A stretch of 64,000 nucleotides of DNA, from NCBI GenBank assembly GCA_029339195.1, contig JAPTJF010000352.1, positions 1 to 64,000 on the forward strand, in the 5' to 3' direction. Positions 46,626-56,638 of this stretch are shown here, piece by piece. The translations under genes were made by a program, and so were the position numbers. Source of the stretch: Micractinium sp. NFX-FRZ. Its lineage: Eukaryota; Chlorophyta; Trebouxiophyceae; Chlorellales; Chlorellaceae. The notes under the pieces were generated by a model. It did no database searches, was not told where the DNA came from, and was given only the letters and a program-made list of their open reading frames with translations. Numbering within the stretch: position 1 is the first letter of the stretch; each line of letters opens with the position of its first letter.

Positions 46626-48293
46626 ATGCCGTGGGAACTGCTGCTCTGGCTGGTGGCGTTTCTACTGCAGGCGAGCGGGATGTTGCGGTTGGGTATGCGT
46701 GCACGGAGTCGCGGATCGGTCGCCGCAGGAGGCGAGCCGCAGCCACCCCCTGCCGCCACCCGCCGCTGCCAGACCGCTGCCGTCGGCCCGCCCGCCACGC
46801 CGCTGCCCCGCCTCCTCGCCTGCCCCTCTGCAGTCCGCCCTGCTGGGCTGCTGCATGTACCAGCTCATTCAACTGAGCGACCTGGAAAGCGACTTCATCA
46901 ACCCACACGATGCAGCACGCAACATCAACTGGGTCGTGGTGAGTGCAGGGTGAAGGCGGGTGCGGTGGGGCCGGTTGGTGGCACGCAGGCAGCGGGTAGG
47001 GCAGTCCGACAGGCAGGCAGGTGAGTGAGCAGGCTGCAGAAGAGGAAGGCAAACACTAGGCAGGGTTCAACAGGCTGGCCTGGACATTTGCCTGGCTGGC
47101 AGTTCAGAGTAGCCCTCCCTCGGGCAGCCTGCCACCCTGCCTTGTCAACGCAGGAGATATGTTTAGAGCAACACATGCCCGTCCCTGCCTGCCCTACCCA
47201 CTTCCTTGACCCATGCCATCATCCCTCCCGCTGCCGCAGCTCCCTGAGTATGCGTGCCAGGCAGCGCTGACAGCTCTGATGCTGCTGACGGGGCACTGGG
47301 TGTATGGCGGCCTGCACGCCCTGCTGCTGGCATACCACGTGCGGCAGGTGAGCCCAACAGGGTTGGCCTCATACATCTGTGTGAGGGCTGCACGCACTGC
47401 TGCTGGCACACCACGCGGACCATGCAGGAGAAGGCGGTACGGGGCGCTGTGGCAGCAGGCCTGGCCCCTGTGGACAGCTGTACTCGCACCCGCCATCCCA
47501 CCAACTTGCGCCCGCGCCCGCATTCATCCTGCCTGCCACCCGCGTCTCCCGGCCATGCTCACCTTGCCCGCCGCCCCTCCTGCAGTTCCTGCGGCGCCAG
47601 CACCTGGCTGACGTGACAGAGATTTTCCGACAGGTGGGGGCGCAGGGGAGAGGGGCAGGGCAGGGTGGGAGGCAGGCAGGCAGGCGGGAACGGGCGGGTG
47701 GGCAGGGCAGGTAGGGAGGGCAACAGGCCCAGCAATGCCGCAGCACTGCGCCCTGCCTGCACCAGCCCCTCACTCCCGTTTGCGCTGCCGCACACCCCTT
47801 GACGTGCCTGCGGCCTTCCTAACCTCCGCCCCTGCCTCCGTCCCGCTGACGTGCGTTCTCCTCCCTGCGCCCCCCCCCCTTCCGCCCGCCGCTTTCCCGC
47901 CGCAGGTGGGCCCCCGCAAGCAGCGCGAGGTTGTGAAGCTCATCTTCTACCTCCTCACCTTTGTGCTGGCCATCTACAGGTCAGCTTGCGTGTGTGTTGT
48001 AAGGGGTTGTTGTAAGGGGTTGCTTCCGCCCAGCTGGGCACCTTTGGCACTGCCACAGCTGCTGATGGTGCAGAGGCCGCGCTGCTGCTTGGCCCCTGCC
48101 CAAGAGTTGAGTTCCCGTGCAAGGCCTCCGTGCCCCGCTCCGTCCGCCCTCCCATTCACACCCTTCCCCCTTTTGTGCCCCTGCTCTCAGGCTGATCGAG
48201 GTGGTGGTGGTCGCCTTCCTGACGCCCCAGGGGCGCAAGGCGGCAGCCAAGGTGCTGCGGGATGCAGCCTCGGCCATCCACAGGCGGCGATAG
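46626..48293 (+). CDS. Cornichon family ER cargo receptor (ERV14-like)
   Basis: Six exons join in phase to 160 residues: 46626-46670, 46834-46938, 47240-47347, 47586-47633, 47906-47979 and 48191-48293 (TAG). The sequence matches cornichon throughout: MPWELLLWLVAFLLQ, YQLIQLSDLESDFINP, LPEYACQAALTALMLLTGHW, LLLAYHVRQ, HLADVTEIFRQ and REVVKLIFYLLTFVLAIYR. Cornichon/Erv14 proteins are small ER membrane proteins that load transmembrane cargo into COPII vesicles. Three hydrophobic segments are visible. Joining exon 1 to exon 2 at the conserved position needs a GC donor (CAG then GCGAGC at 46671). The C-terminal extension after residue ~130 is basic (QGRKAAAKVLRDAASAIHRRR). The donor region of exon 3 is echoed at about 47388-47425. 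Confidence 0.93.
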
Positions 48294-48835
48294 CCGGGGA
48301 CGGAACCCTCTGCGCTGGCTGGGCAGTCACAGCAGCAGGCTGTGTGCAAAGCGCGCTGTGCCGGTGCCCCCCTTGCGCCAGTGCAAGCAATGCACGGCCG
48401 GTTGGCTGGCTCCTCCCTCCACTTGCCGTTGCATCCCGCTGCCGGTGCTTGTGCGATGGGCACGCCCCGCCCTGGCTGTGCCGAGGCTCAGATGAGATGT
48501 AATTCAGAGGTGCATCAGTGCAAGGCGCCGGGGGAAGCCTGTGCTGATGCCGACATGCCGCCTCATTGCGTGTTGCCATTCCATGCTCAAGTGCCTGGCT
48601 GCGCCAGTGTGTGGGTCGCAGTGTGCACAGTCAGTTTCACACAGTCTCCAGCCAGGGAGGGGGCACGGGTATTTGCAGTATTGCCTCACGCCGTCGCCTT
48701 GTAGGGGCTTGGCGGGGGCATCGGCCGGCGGCAGGGGTGGGGAGCAGGCAGGCAGGCAGGCAGCCTTGGCGGCAGGCCCCTACCCGCCCTCCGAGGCTGC
48801 CACCTCCCAGTCCAGGCCCTCACTCCTGCCCACAC
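48294..48835. other. Convergent 3' region
   Basis: This region holds the cornichon 3' UTR with a TGTAA at 48498-48502, then GGCA repeats near 48745. No gene is seen before the truncated duplicate. Confidence 0.4.
48498..48502 (+). terminator. TGTAA polyadenylation-type motif
   Basis: It lies about 205 bases after the cornichon stop codon, matching the usual green-algal poly(A) element. Use is inferred. Confidence 0.4.
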
Positions 48836-49590
48836 CTGAGGACGGGCCCCGTGTCCACCATGCTGCTGGAGGCCCACTCGGTGCCTGGCTCACGCCCGGT
48901 ATCCAGCCTGCGCAGGGAGGGTGCCCGGGTGGAACTCGAGGGTTCCGCCAGTAAGGCCGGGGGTCTGGCTGCAGCCCCGCCCCTGCTGCTGCTGCAGCTG
49001 CTGCTGCTAACGGCATGGGGAGTGGGACACAGGCATGAGGCACACACTGCCCGCTGCACACCACTGCAGGCCCCCTTCAACCGCCTGCAGCTCCGAGCTC
49101 ATGTGCCGCTCATGCATGGGGATGCACCGCCTGCGCTCTGGTACCAAGGCTTCCAACCTGGCAGCGACCTGGTGCCACCAGGCCACACACACCTGTTGAG
49201 CGCCGCTGCCAGGGGGCCCATGTCGAGGCGCGCCTGCACCGGGCGGCTGTGCATGCACACAAACTGGGTGTGCCTGCGGCAATGGCAGGGCGGGGAGGGG
49301 TGCGCAGGGAGAAGGTGGCAGATGGGGCTTGGGTGGGCGGGGTCGGCTGAGGCGGGCGGCTACCATGCCCAGAGGCTATAGCTATGATGTGCTTGCGTGT
49401 CTATAATGCCCACGTGTGCCTGCCCATGCATACCTTCTTGATGGCCTGCACCGCCTTGCCACACCACACACATGCCAGCCTCACCGCAACCTCGCCACCG
49501 GCCTTCCACCTCGTACCGCCGGCCTGGCAGCACCGCCAGCACCACGCCACCAGCACCGCCGAGCGGCCCTTGCGGCAGCCGTGCCCGGCA
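48836..49590 (-). pseudogene. Truncated duplicate of exons 4-6 of the gene at 51727-55154
   Basis: Three blocks in the same order and strand match the intact gene. Block one, about 49590-49495, keeps VLPGRRYEVEGR (intact gene: VLPGCRYEVESR). Block two, 49273-49193, has the same 81-base length and encodes TQFVCMHSRPVQARLDMGPL. Block three, about 49077-48836, is diverged at its start but ends with LRRLDTGREPGTEWASSSMV. Its donor is intact, but no copy of the last exon lies downstream and no copies of exons 1-3 lie upstream. So it is a partial segmental duplicate, most likely non-functional, about 3.7 kb from its source. Confidence 0.75.
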
Positions 49591-50035
49591 CACTCGCTAG
49601 GAAGCACCTGTGTCGTCAAAGGTGTAAACCGTTACGCAAACTTGTCTGCAGGCGGTGGGAGAACGTTTGCTGAGGCAGGCAGGAGAAGCACGCGTTGGAG
49701 GCGGCGGGGAACGCGCAGCGGCTTGTGTGCACCCGACACCCACCAGGGGGAGGCGGCTAGTCGCAGAAGAAGCAAGCAAAGCTGCACTTGATACCACACG
49801 TGGAAGAGGAGGGAAGCATGGGGAGGGGGCCTGGGGGCCCAGCAAGTGAGGACCCTGCCGTTGGCACGCTGAGGCCGCTACCGCGGCATGACGTGTGCAT
49901 GACGGTGCCTCTTTAAAAACACGAGTCTGCTCTCTAAAACAGCGTGGCTACCGCGTGCCCGGTCTGCTTGTTCCTGCAGGCTCTTGTTCAGCATCCATAT
50001 AGCGCCTCAGTTGCCTCTTCGAAAGCTGGGGTGAC
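49591..50035. other. Intergenic region
   Basis: This region carries the junction of the truncated duplicate and the promoter side of the small gene at 50036. Nothing else is recognised. Confidence 0.4.
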
Positions 50036-50813
50036 ATGGCGGAGGTGCCCCAGTCGGCTGAGGAGCGGTCGGCGGTCCGCTGCGGGCTGCTGCGCGAAGC
50101 CAAGGCGGCACTGGCGGCAGGTGCGGTGGCAAGGAGCCGCGGGTTGGGCGAATTGCTGCCATGCCTTGCGTGGCTGCTGCGACGGCCCTGGAGAAGCTCG
50201 CCCTACAGTGTGGGGCATCGACGCACCCCGGGCGCACCCCGGGCGCCCCATTGGCTGCTGTGCGGCTCCGCCACTGCCGCCGCCGCCATCGCTGCTGCCT
50301 CACCGCGGCTGCCTGCCTCACTTCTGCCTTTGCCGCAGGCCGCCACATTGAGGAGGAGCGCGTGCTGCTGGAGCACTACAACTTCGTTGTTCGGTGCTAC
50401 CTGCACGACGCAAAGCTGAACGAGGACACACCGCCAGGTGAGGTGGGAGTATGACGATGTGGATGGTACTGCTAGCTGCAGTACCATCAGCCGCCGCTGC
50501 AGAAACGGAGCTGAGCTGTGTGTGCGGCAGTGTTGCCGCCGCCGCCGCCGCGCCTGCTGTCGATGCTACTGCTGCTCTGCCGCCGCTGCTGCTGCTGCCT
50601 CTGCCACGCATCAACTGCTTTCCCCGCGCACCACGGCGCCGGTTGTGTCGACGCCACCTTCGATTTTATCAACTGAACTGTCTAACCACAGGAAGCCTGT
50701 CGGCACCACCCTCCTCTGCAGAGCAACTCGCCGAGTTTGAGGAGTCGGTGCGCGTCTCCGGCGCTGGCCTCAAGACGCTGGCGGCGGCAGCGGCAGCGGC
50801 GGGCGAGCGCTAG
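50036..50813 (+). CDS. Small unknown protein (101 residues)
   Basis: Three exons, 50036-50120, 50339-50437 and 50692-50813 (TAG), join with phase 1 at both introns. The product is helical: ERSAVRCGLLREAKAALAAG, then HIEEERVLLEHYNFVVRCYL, then EQLAEFEESVRVSGAGLKTL and an Ala-rich end. The clean phases and charged, patterned helices support a real gene. No family was recognised. No signal or membrane segment is visible, so a soluble or complex-bound protein is likely. Confidence 0.6.
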
Positions 50814-50918
50814 GATGGCGCGCGCGGCAGTTGGTTGCGACAGCAGGTTACGTGAGCATTCGCAACGACGACATTGAGGATCATCTCGGCGTCGCGTATG
50901 TCGCAGGCAGTAATGGGT

Positions 50919-51062
50919 CGAGTTGGGATACTGTGCCACGGAGTTCAGGTGCAGACAGCGTTGTGAGGATCATCTTGCCGAGACGAGGATCATCTTGCCG
51001 AGACGATCCTCACAACGCTGCCTTGGCAGCACCTGAACGCCCTGGCACAGTATCCCAACTCG
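50919..51062. repeat. Long near-perfect inverted repeat (hairpin)
   Basis: The left arm, about 50919-50971, runs from CGAGTTGGGATACTGTGCCA to GCGTTGTGAGGATC. Its reverse complement is the right arm, about 51005-51062, with only a few mismatches and a small bulge (GCCAAG). The loop of about 33 bases holds the second part of a tandem 20-base repeat, GAGGATCATCTTGCCGAGAC, at 50965 and 50985. A transcript would fold into a stem of more than 50 base pairs. It could be a small-RNA precursor, a MITE or an arrested palindrome. Confidence 0.85.
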
Positions 51063-51726
51063 CCCCATCATTGCCTGCGTCGCGGGGTCGCCGTCTTGAT
51101 TTTTGCCAAGCGCGGCGGGCGTGTCGTGGCCATCTCTGTGCCTGCAAACACACAACACCCCGGGCACATGCATGCTTTTGCCTAAAGGCTGCTCGCGTCT
51201 CCTTAGCGCCTTTCCTCCGTGTCTGGCAGCAACCCCATCCTGCGTTCAATCCCCGGGCACTCGCGCTCTATCCCTGTGAAAACTCAACGCCCACCCAGAC
51301 GCTCTCCCTCTGATTTCCCCTTCTGCCCAGCCCCCTGTATCTTTTCGCTCCATTTGGCTTTGAAGCCCCCTGTACTTTTCGGCATCACCTTCGCCCTTCC
51401 TTTTTCTTGTACGTGCTGTATCTGTATCTGTCCCACCATCCTTTTTCATGTACGTGCTGTATCTGTATCTGTATTTGTAGCTGTAGCTGTATATCCCACC
51501 ATAGGACACACAGGTCCCCCCGCTTCTGAAGTCACACAACAGCTCAGCGGCAGGTGCAACGAAAGAGTAGATCGTTTCCAGAGGATTTTGGTTGGAAGCA
51601 CAACACATACGCACATACTGCAATGCACAGCACATTACAGCATTCTATACAACAGTCGGGCAGGCAAGCACGCCTTGTGGTGGTGTGCACACGTGCCACG
51701 TGGCGGGGGCATCGTCCAGCGGCACC
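51063..51726. other. Intergenic region with CTGTAT microsatellite
   Basis: CTGTATCTGTATCTGT-type repeats lie at 51415-51495. TTACA at 51635-51639 gives TGTAA on the minus strand, about 90 bases past the next gene's stop. No gene is seen. Confidence 0.45.
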
Positions 51727-54700
51727 CTACGCCGCCCCAGCGGCCGCCAGCGCAGCGGGCAGTACCTCAGCCTCCCAGGCCGCCCAGTCGATGCCTTGGT
51801 TCAGCTCCTGCGTCTCCTCCCAGCTCCACCCGCCGCCCGCCTTGGGCCGCGTGCCCGCCAGCCCCCAGCGGTAGTAGCTCACCACCGCCGCCTCAAAGGC
51901 CGCCGAAGGCAGGCCTGAGGAGTGGTGCGGCCGGTCGGTGGGGTGGCCGTAGCGCTGCGCCTTGGGCAGCTTCTCTCCGCCGCGGTCCAGCCTGGGTGGG
52001 GGCAGGAAGGAAGGGGGGGAAGGGGGGTGGTGACGTGCCACCCAGTGAGTGGGCGCAGGGGTGGACAGTTGGCATGAGTGGGAAGGGCTTCCCTGAGGAG
52101 AGGGTGGGATTGCGGTAAGAGGGAGGCTGACCAGTGGGCAGTGTCTGCAAGCTGAGCACACAATCGTTTGTGTGTGCGCGCAGGCAGGCGCCGCCAGCCG
52201 TGCTGGCAGGGCGGGGAGAGCAAGGGAGCCACACGCAGGCAGGCCGCCGCGCCGTGCCCAGCCGAGCCACTGAGCATGCTGGGTGCTTGCCTTTCCCCAC
52301 CTCAGACTGATGAGGCCCCAGTGCTCACTGACAGCCGTGCGGAAAAAGTGTGTGGGCAGGCAGGCAGGCAGACAGGCAGCATTGGTGGCAGGCCCCTCAG
52401 GTACCCGATGGGTAGCTACCACCCTGCGGGTGCCTACCACCCCTCCCTGCCACCCCACAGCCCAGGGCCTCCCTCCCGCCCTCACCTCAGGACGGGCCCC
52501 GTGTCCACCATGCTGCTGGAGGCCCACTCGGTGCCTGGCTCACGCCCCGTGTCCAGCCTGCGCAGCAGGAGCAGGGAGGGGTTGCCCGGGAAGGAGCGTC
52601 GGGGCAGTAGGTGGGCAAACCAGTGTGGAGCAGCAGAAGCTGCGGCTGCTGCTGCTGCTGCTGCTGTAGAGCACGCATGTGGCAAACACCGCCTGCTGCA
52701 TCGCTGCCGGGCCCCTCCACCCCTGCAGCCCCGAGCTCATGCACACGCTCATGCAGGGGGATGCACTGGTGTGCGCCCTGGTATCATTGCCATTGCCAGA
52801 TCAGTGGCCTCAACCTGGCAGCGAGCTGGTGCCACCAGGCCACACCCACCTGTTGAGCGCCGCTGCCAGGGGCCCCATGTCGAGGCGCGCCTGCACCGGG
52901 CGGCTGTGCATGCACACAAACTGGGTGTACCTGCAGCAATGGCAGGGCAGGTGGGGAGGGGTGCGCAGGGAGAAGGTGGCAGATGGGGGGCTGGGCGGGG
53001 TAAGGCACGGCGGGCATAAGTCAGATGGCTACAGCGTGCACGCTTGTCTGCCCATGCATTTTCCCCTGCTGCCCTGCACCTCCCTTACCACACCCCGCCT
53101 ACATCTTCTTGCCGGCCTTGCACCGCCACACCACACCGACCAGCCTTACCGCCACCGCCTCACCGGCTTTCCACCTCGTACCGGCAGCCCGGCAGCACCG
53201 TCAGCACCACGTCAGCGCCGCCTGCATGGCTGAACAGCGAGTAGTAGTGCAGCGGGCGGGGCGGGCGCAGCACTGCCAGGCCCAGGTCGGCGTGCAGCGC
53301 CACGCTGGCGCCAGCGGGGCGGCCCGCCTCCAGCTGGCGCCACCCCTCCAGCACCTGCTCATACTCCTCCCCCCAGTCCTGCGGATCGGGTTGGAAATAA
53401 GGCAGGCTTGGGGGCTGTCAGCGCATCCGTGGTGTGATGTGCGTGCTTGGGGCACGGGTGGGTCGCAAGGGCAGCGGTGCACAGGGGTGAAGCCCAGCCG
53501 GCAACAGCACAGAGCCGCAGCACTGAGGCTGCCAGAGCCATCACCCAGCAGGCCAGCAGCAGGCGCCAGCACTCCACTCCCCACTGAACGCTGGGCAGCC
53601 ACACGTGCCAATTGCAAAACTAAACGCAGCGGCATGCCCCGTGCACCCTGCCGCGCCCTACTCACGGCAGCCTCTCAACCGCCACCTCACCTCGCTGCCT
53701 TCCGTCGTCAGCGCTGGCTTCCAACCCCGCCCTGCCGCATCCCCCACCCCTGCCCTGAGCCCACTGCTGCAGTTATTGCACACGTGCTTTGGCCCGCCCA
53801 CCTGCCGCAGCGCCTCGATGCCCTCTGGCGTCAGCGCCGCCCCCAGGCGGTCCAGGAAGAAAGCGTGCTTGGCATCCGCATCCTTGTCCACGTAGGGCGG
53901 GCTGAACTGCTGCCTCTCTATCGTGTTCATCCAGCAGCACAGCTTGAGCGCGTGGTGCACTTGCTCCTCTGCAGTGACGCCGTCGGCGGCACGCACCGCA
54001 TCGGCAAACGGGCTGGAGCCCAGGCCTGCCTCTCGCAAATCGCCAATTCGCGCAGCGTGGCGCAGCACTGCAGCAGGGGAAACGGTAGGTGCGTTGTTTG
54101 GGTGCCGGGTGTTGGTGTGATCTGCTGGGTGGCGGTGGTTCTGGGGGCGTGCGTGCGGCCGAATGGTGCAGGGGCAGGCATTAGCAGGCGACTGTGCGGG
54201 AGTGAATGGTGGACAGGGCACACAGGATGGGTGCTGGGTGGGAGGCCTGCGGGAGGCCCAGCTCAGGGGGCGCTTGCCCCATGCGGGCAGCACTGTCAGG
54301 AGGCGCTGCGGAGGGCAGCCAGCAGGCAGCAGCTGGCGTGGCGCAGGTCGCATGCGCACGACGCACATGTGACGGGTTCAAGCGTGAACAAGCAGGGCAT
54401 GAACAGGCCGCCCATAAGCAGGCGGGCCAAGCAGCTCTGGCAAGCATGACGCCTGGCACACAGCGCGTTTGCCGGACACCCAAAGCAGCCGCCCCGGCAC
54501 CCCCAGCCCTGCACTCAGCACGCACACGCCCCACCTGCGCTGTGTTCCACCGCCCGCTCTCGGTTGATCACCGCCCACATGCTGAGTACGGCGTCAGCAT
54601 CGAAATGGTTCACCGACACCTTGGGCTTGCTCAGCCAGGGCGCCACTGCTGCTGGGTCGGCAGCACCCAGCTGCAGCGCATCGAGCACCAGCCCTGTGCT

Positions 54701-55154
54701 ACAGTCGCTGCCGCCTGCGCCGCGGCCGTCCCCGGCAGCGCTGTGCAGCGGCGGGTTGCGCGCTGCCTTGTGGTGTGTGATGGTGAGGGCGCCGGAGTGG
54801 GTGCAATCCACAACGAGCACATCGCCCCCCGCATTGTCTTTTGCCGCCTCCCAGGGCACGTACCTGCGGCAGCGGGAGCGCAGGCAGGGGTTCGAAGCGT
54901 GGGGCGACGCACTCTACTACGGCAGGGGCATGCAGGTCGAGCTGGCAGCAGCATTGGGGCAGCATTGGCGGGCCAGCAAACCTGACAGTGGCGGCAGCGG
55001 TAGCGGCGGCGGTGGCGGCGGCGCGAGAGCGGTGGCCTAGTGAGGGTGCCGTCCGGGTCCCAGAGGGCAGCCGGCGATTGCCCAGCGCTCTGAGCAGCAT
55101 GCCCGAGAGACAGACCAACAGCACAGCCGCGGCCACCGGCAGCCAGGCGAGCAT
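51727..55154 (-). CDS. Unknown protein with N-terminal membrane anchor (source of the truncated copy)
   Basis: Seven exons join in phase to 521 residues: 55154-54982, 54863-54535, 54067-53802, 53378-53164, 52930-52850, 52722-52486 and 51991-51727 (TAG). The N-terminus MLAWLPVAAAVLLVCLSGML is a signal peptide or anchor. Conserved-looking segments follow: VPWEAAKDNAGGDVLVVDCT, VNHFDADAVLSMWAVIN (residues ~150), RHAARIGDLREAG, FSPPYVDKDADAKHAFFLDR, VLTVLPGCRYEVESR, FVCMHSRPVQARLDMGPLAA and HHSSGLPSAAFEAAVVSYYR. The FDAD and aspartate-rich blocks hint at a metal-dependent hydrolase-like fold, but I could not name a family. The product probably enters the secretory pathway or an organelle. Exon 6's start is uncertain because its Ala run tolerates several frames. 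Confidence 0.68.
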
Positions 55155-56638
55155 AGCCTGCCAGCGGCTGCACGTTTCTCCAACAGCAACGATGATCACA
55201 GTGTAGAATGCATGTATCTAAAGCAATACGTATTGCGGTGACATGCATCCACAGGCGAGCATGGGATGAAGAAACCTCGGGCTCAGAACCCCAAGGCCCG
55301 AGCCCCGCTCCCTTCCTTTGGCGCAGTGTGTGGCTTGGACAAGAAATATTAATGCACGGGAATGCCAGGCGCGCTGAGCAGCATCAGGGGCCTGAGGGTG
55401 ACCAGCGGCGGCAGCTGCGGCAGGCGGATGGCAGTGGCAGGCCGGCGGCAGACAGATGAGCAAGCAAAGGCTGGTGTGCAGGTTACATTGAGATTTATTA
55501 CAGGCTGTGTGTCCAACAACAACACACCGGCACTGCTGTGCATTGAATGTATAACTGAGTGGGGGTCGGGACTAGCCCTGGTGTTGGCCCAAGACGTTGC
55601 TGATGTCGACAGCCAGTTCGGTTTATGCTGCCTCTTGCTGCTTTCCTCTACTCCTGCTACCAATCAAACCGCACCCTCTTAGCTGCTCCCCAACCCCCTC
55701 GGTTTCAACCTCCCCCTTCCCCTGTCTCATGAGTCCTGCTGGCTCCGTGGACTTGAAATGTAATGATGATGATGATGATTATGATGATGATGATGATGCC
55801 TGCAGGCTTGCAAGGCGGGCAACGTGGACTGCAGTCTTGCAGCAACATGCAAAATGATGTAGAGGGTGGTGCAAGCGTTCTATGATTATTGCTGCTCTCC
55901 CGCTTGCGGCGCAAGCCACCACCTCTTATGGTCAGCGGCAGGCGGCAGCTGCCGTCGCCTATGCTAGCCAGCTGGACTGCGGACGGCGCGGCGACCGGCT
56001 CCACCCAAACGTATGGGGCGAGTAGACCGTTGCAAGTGGCAAGGCAGAGCAAGGGGCGCTCTAATGCCAACCTTCAGCACCTGCTCCGGCAGCTTCCAAG
56101 GAGACCTGGCCTTCAGGGCGCGCCAGTAGCCCGGCTGAGCGCCCCGCAATCAGTATATGTCTAGGCCATTCACATTTCAAGCAATTCACGTGCGAAGGGC
56201 GGCGGACCGCCCGCTGCCCGCGCCACCTTGCTTCCTGCTGAGGCCTGCTGCGCGCCGGGCCGCGGAGCTGAATTTTGCCAAGAGGCCTCGAGGCGACACC
56301 ACTCAGTGTTCACCGGGCACTGCACACACATACTGCATCACTGAAGCATCCGGCTGCATCTTGGGCGCCTGGACGCCTTGCCTCGGAAGCTGGTCCACGC
56401 CTTGGGTGAGCACCTTGCAGGGCATGTCAGCCCCGCCGGAAGCCTCGCGCCGTGCTCCGACCTTGTTTCGCAAACGGCCGGCGCCGGGCGGGCCAGGGGA
56501 CAGGTACCGACGGCTTCGCCGGCAGCTTGGCGGCGGCCGGTGGGCGGCTGGACTGGCGGCGACGTGCAGGCGGCAGGCGCGCAGTGCCTTAAAAAACCCT
56601 CCCCACTCTGTACCATTCGCAGGCCAGCTCACTTCATC
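55155..56638. other. Divergent intergenic region
   Basis: This region lies between the unknown gene (-) and BTB-MATH copy 2 (+). It holds a GAT microsatellite. A minus-strand frame ending near 55349 and another around 55990-56140 have weak coding character but no chain of splice sites, so no gene is called. The frame of BTB exon 1 is open upstream, so an additional 5' exon is possible. Confidence 0.4.
55762..55799. repeat. GAT trinucleotide microsatellite
   Basis: About twelve ATG/GAT units run from 55762, with one TTA interruption. Read on the minus strand it produces a run of Ile codons. Confidence 0.9.

Noticed and set aside
55349..56140. Minus-strand frames between the unknown gene and BTB-MATH copy 2
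   Set aside because: Parts look codon-like (for example PPLVTLRPLMLLSAPGIPVH), but there is no ATG with a chain of phase-matched splice sites, and the GAT repeat inflates the frame.
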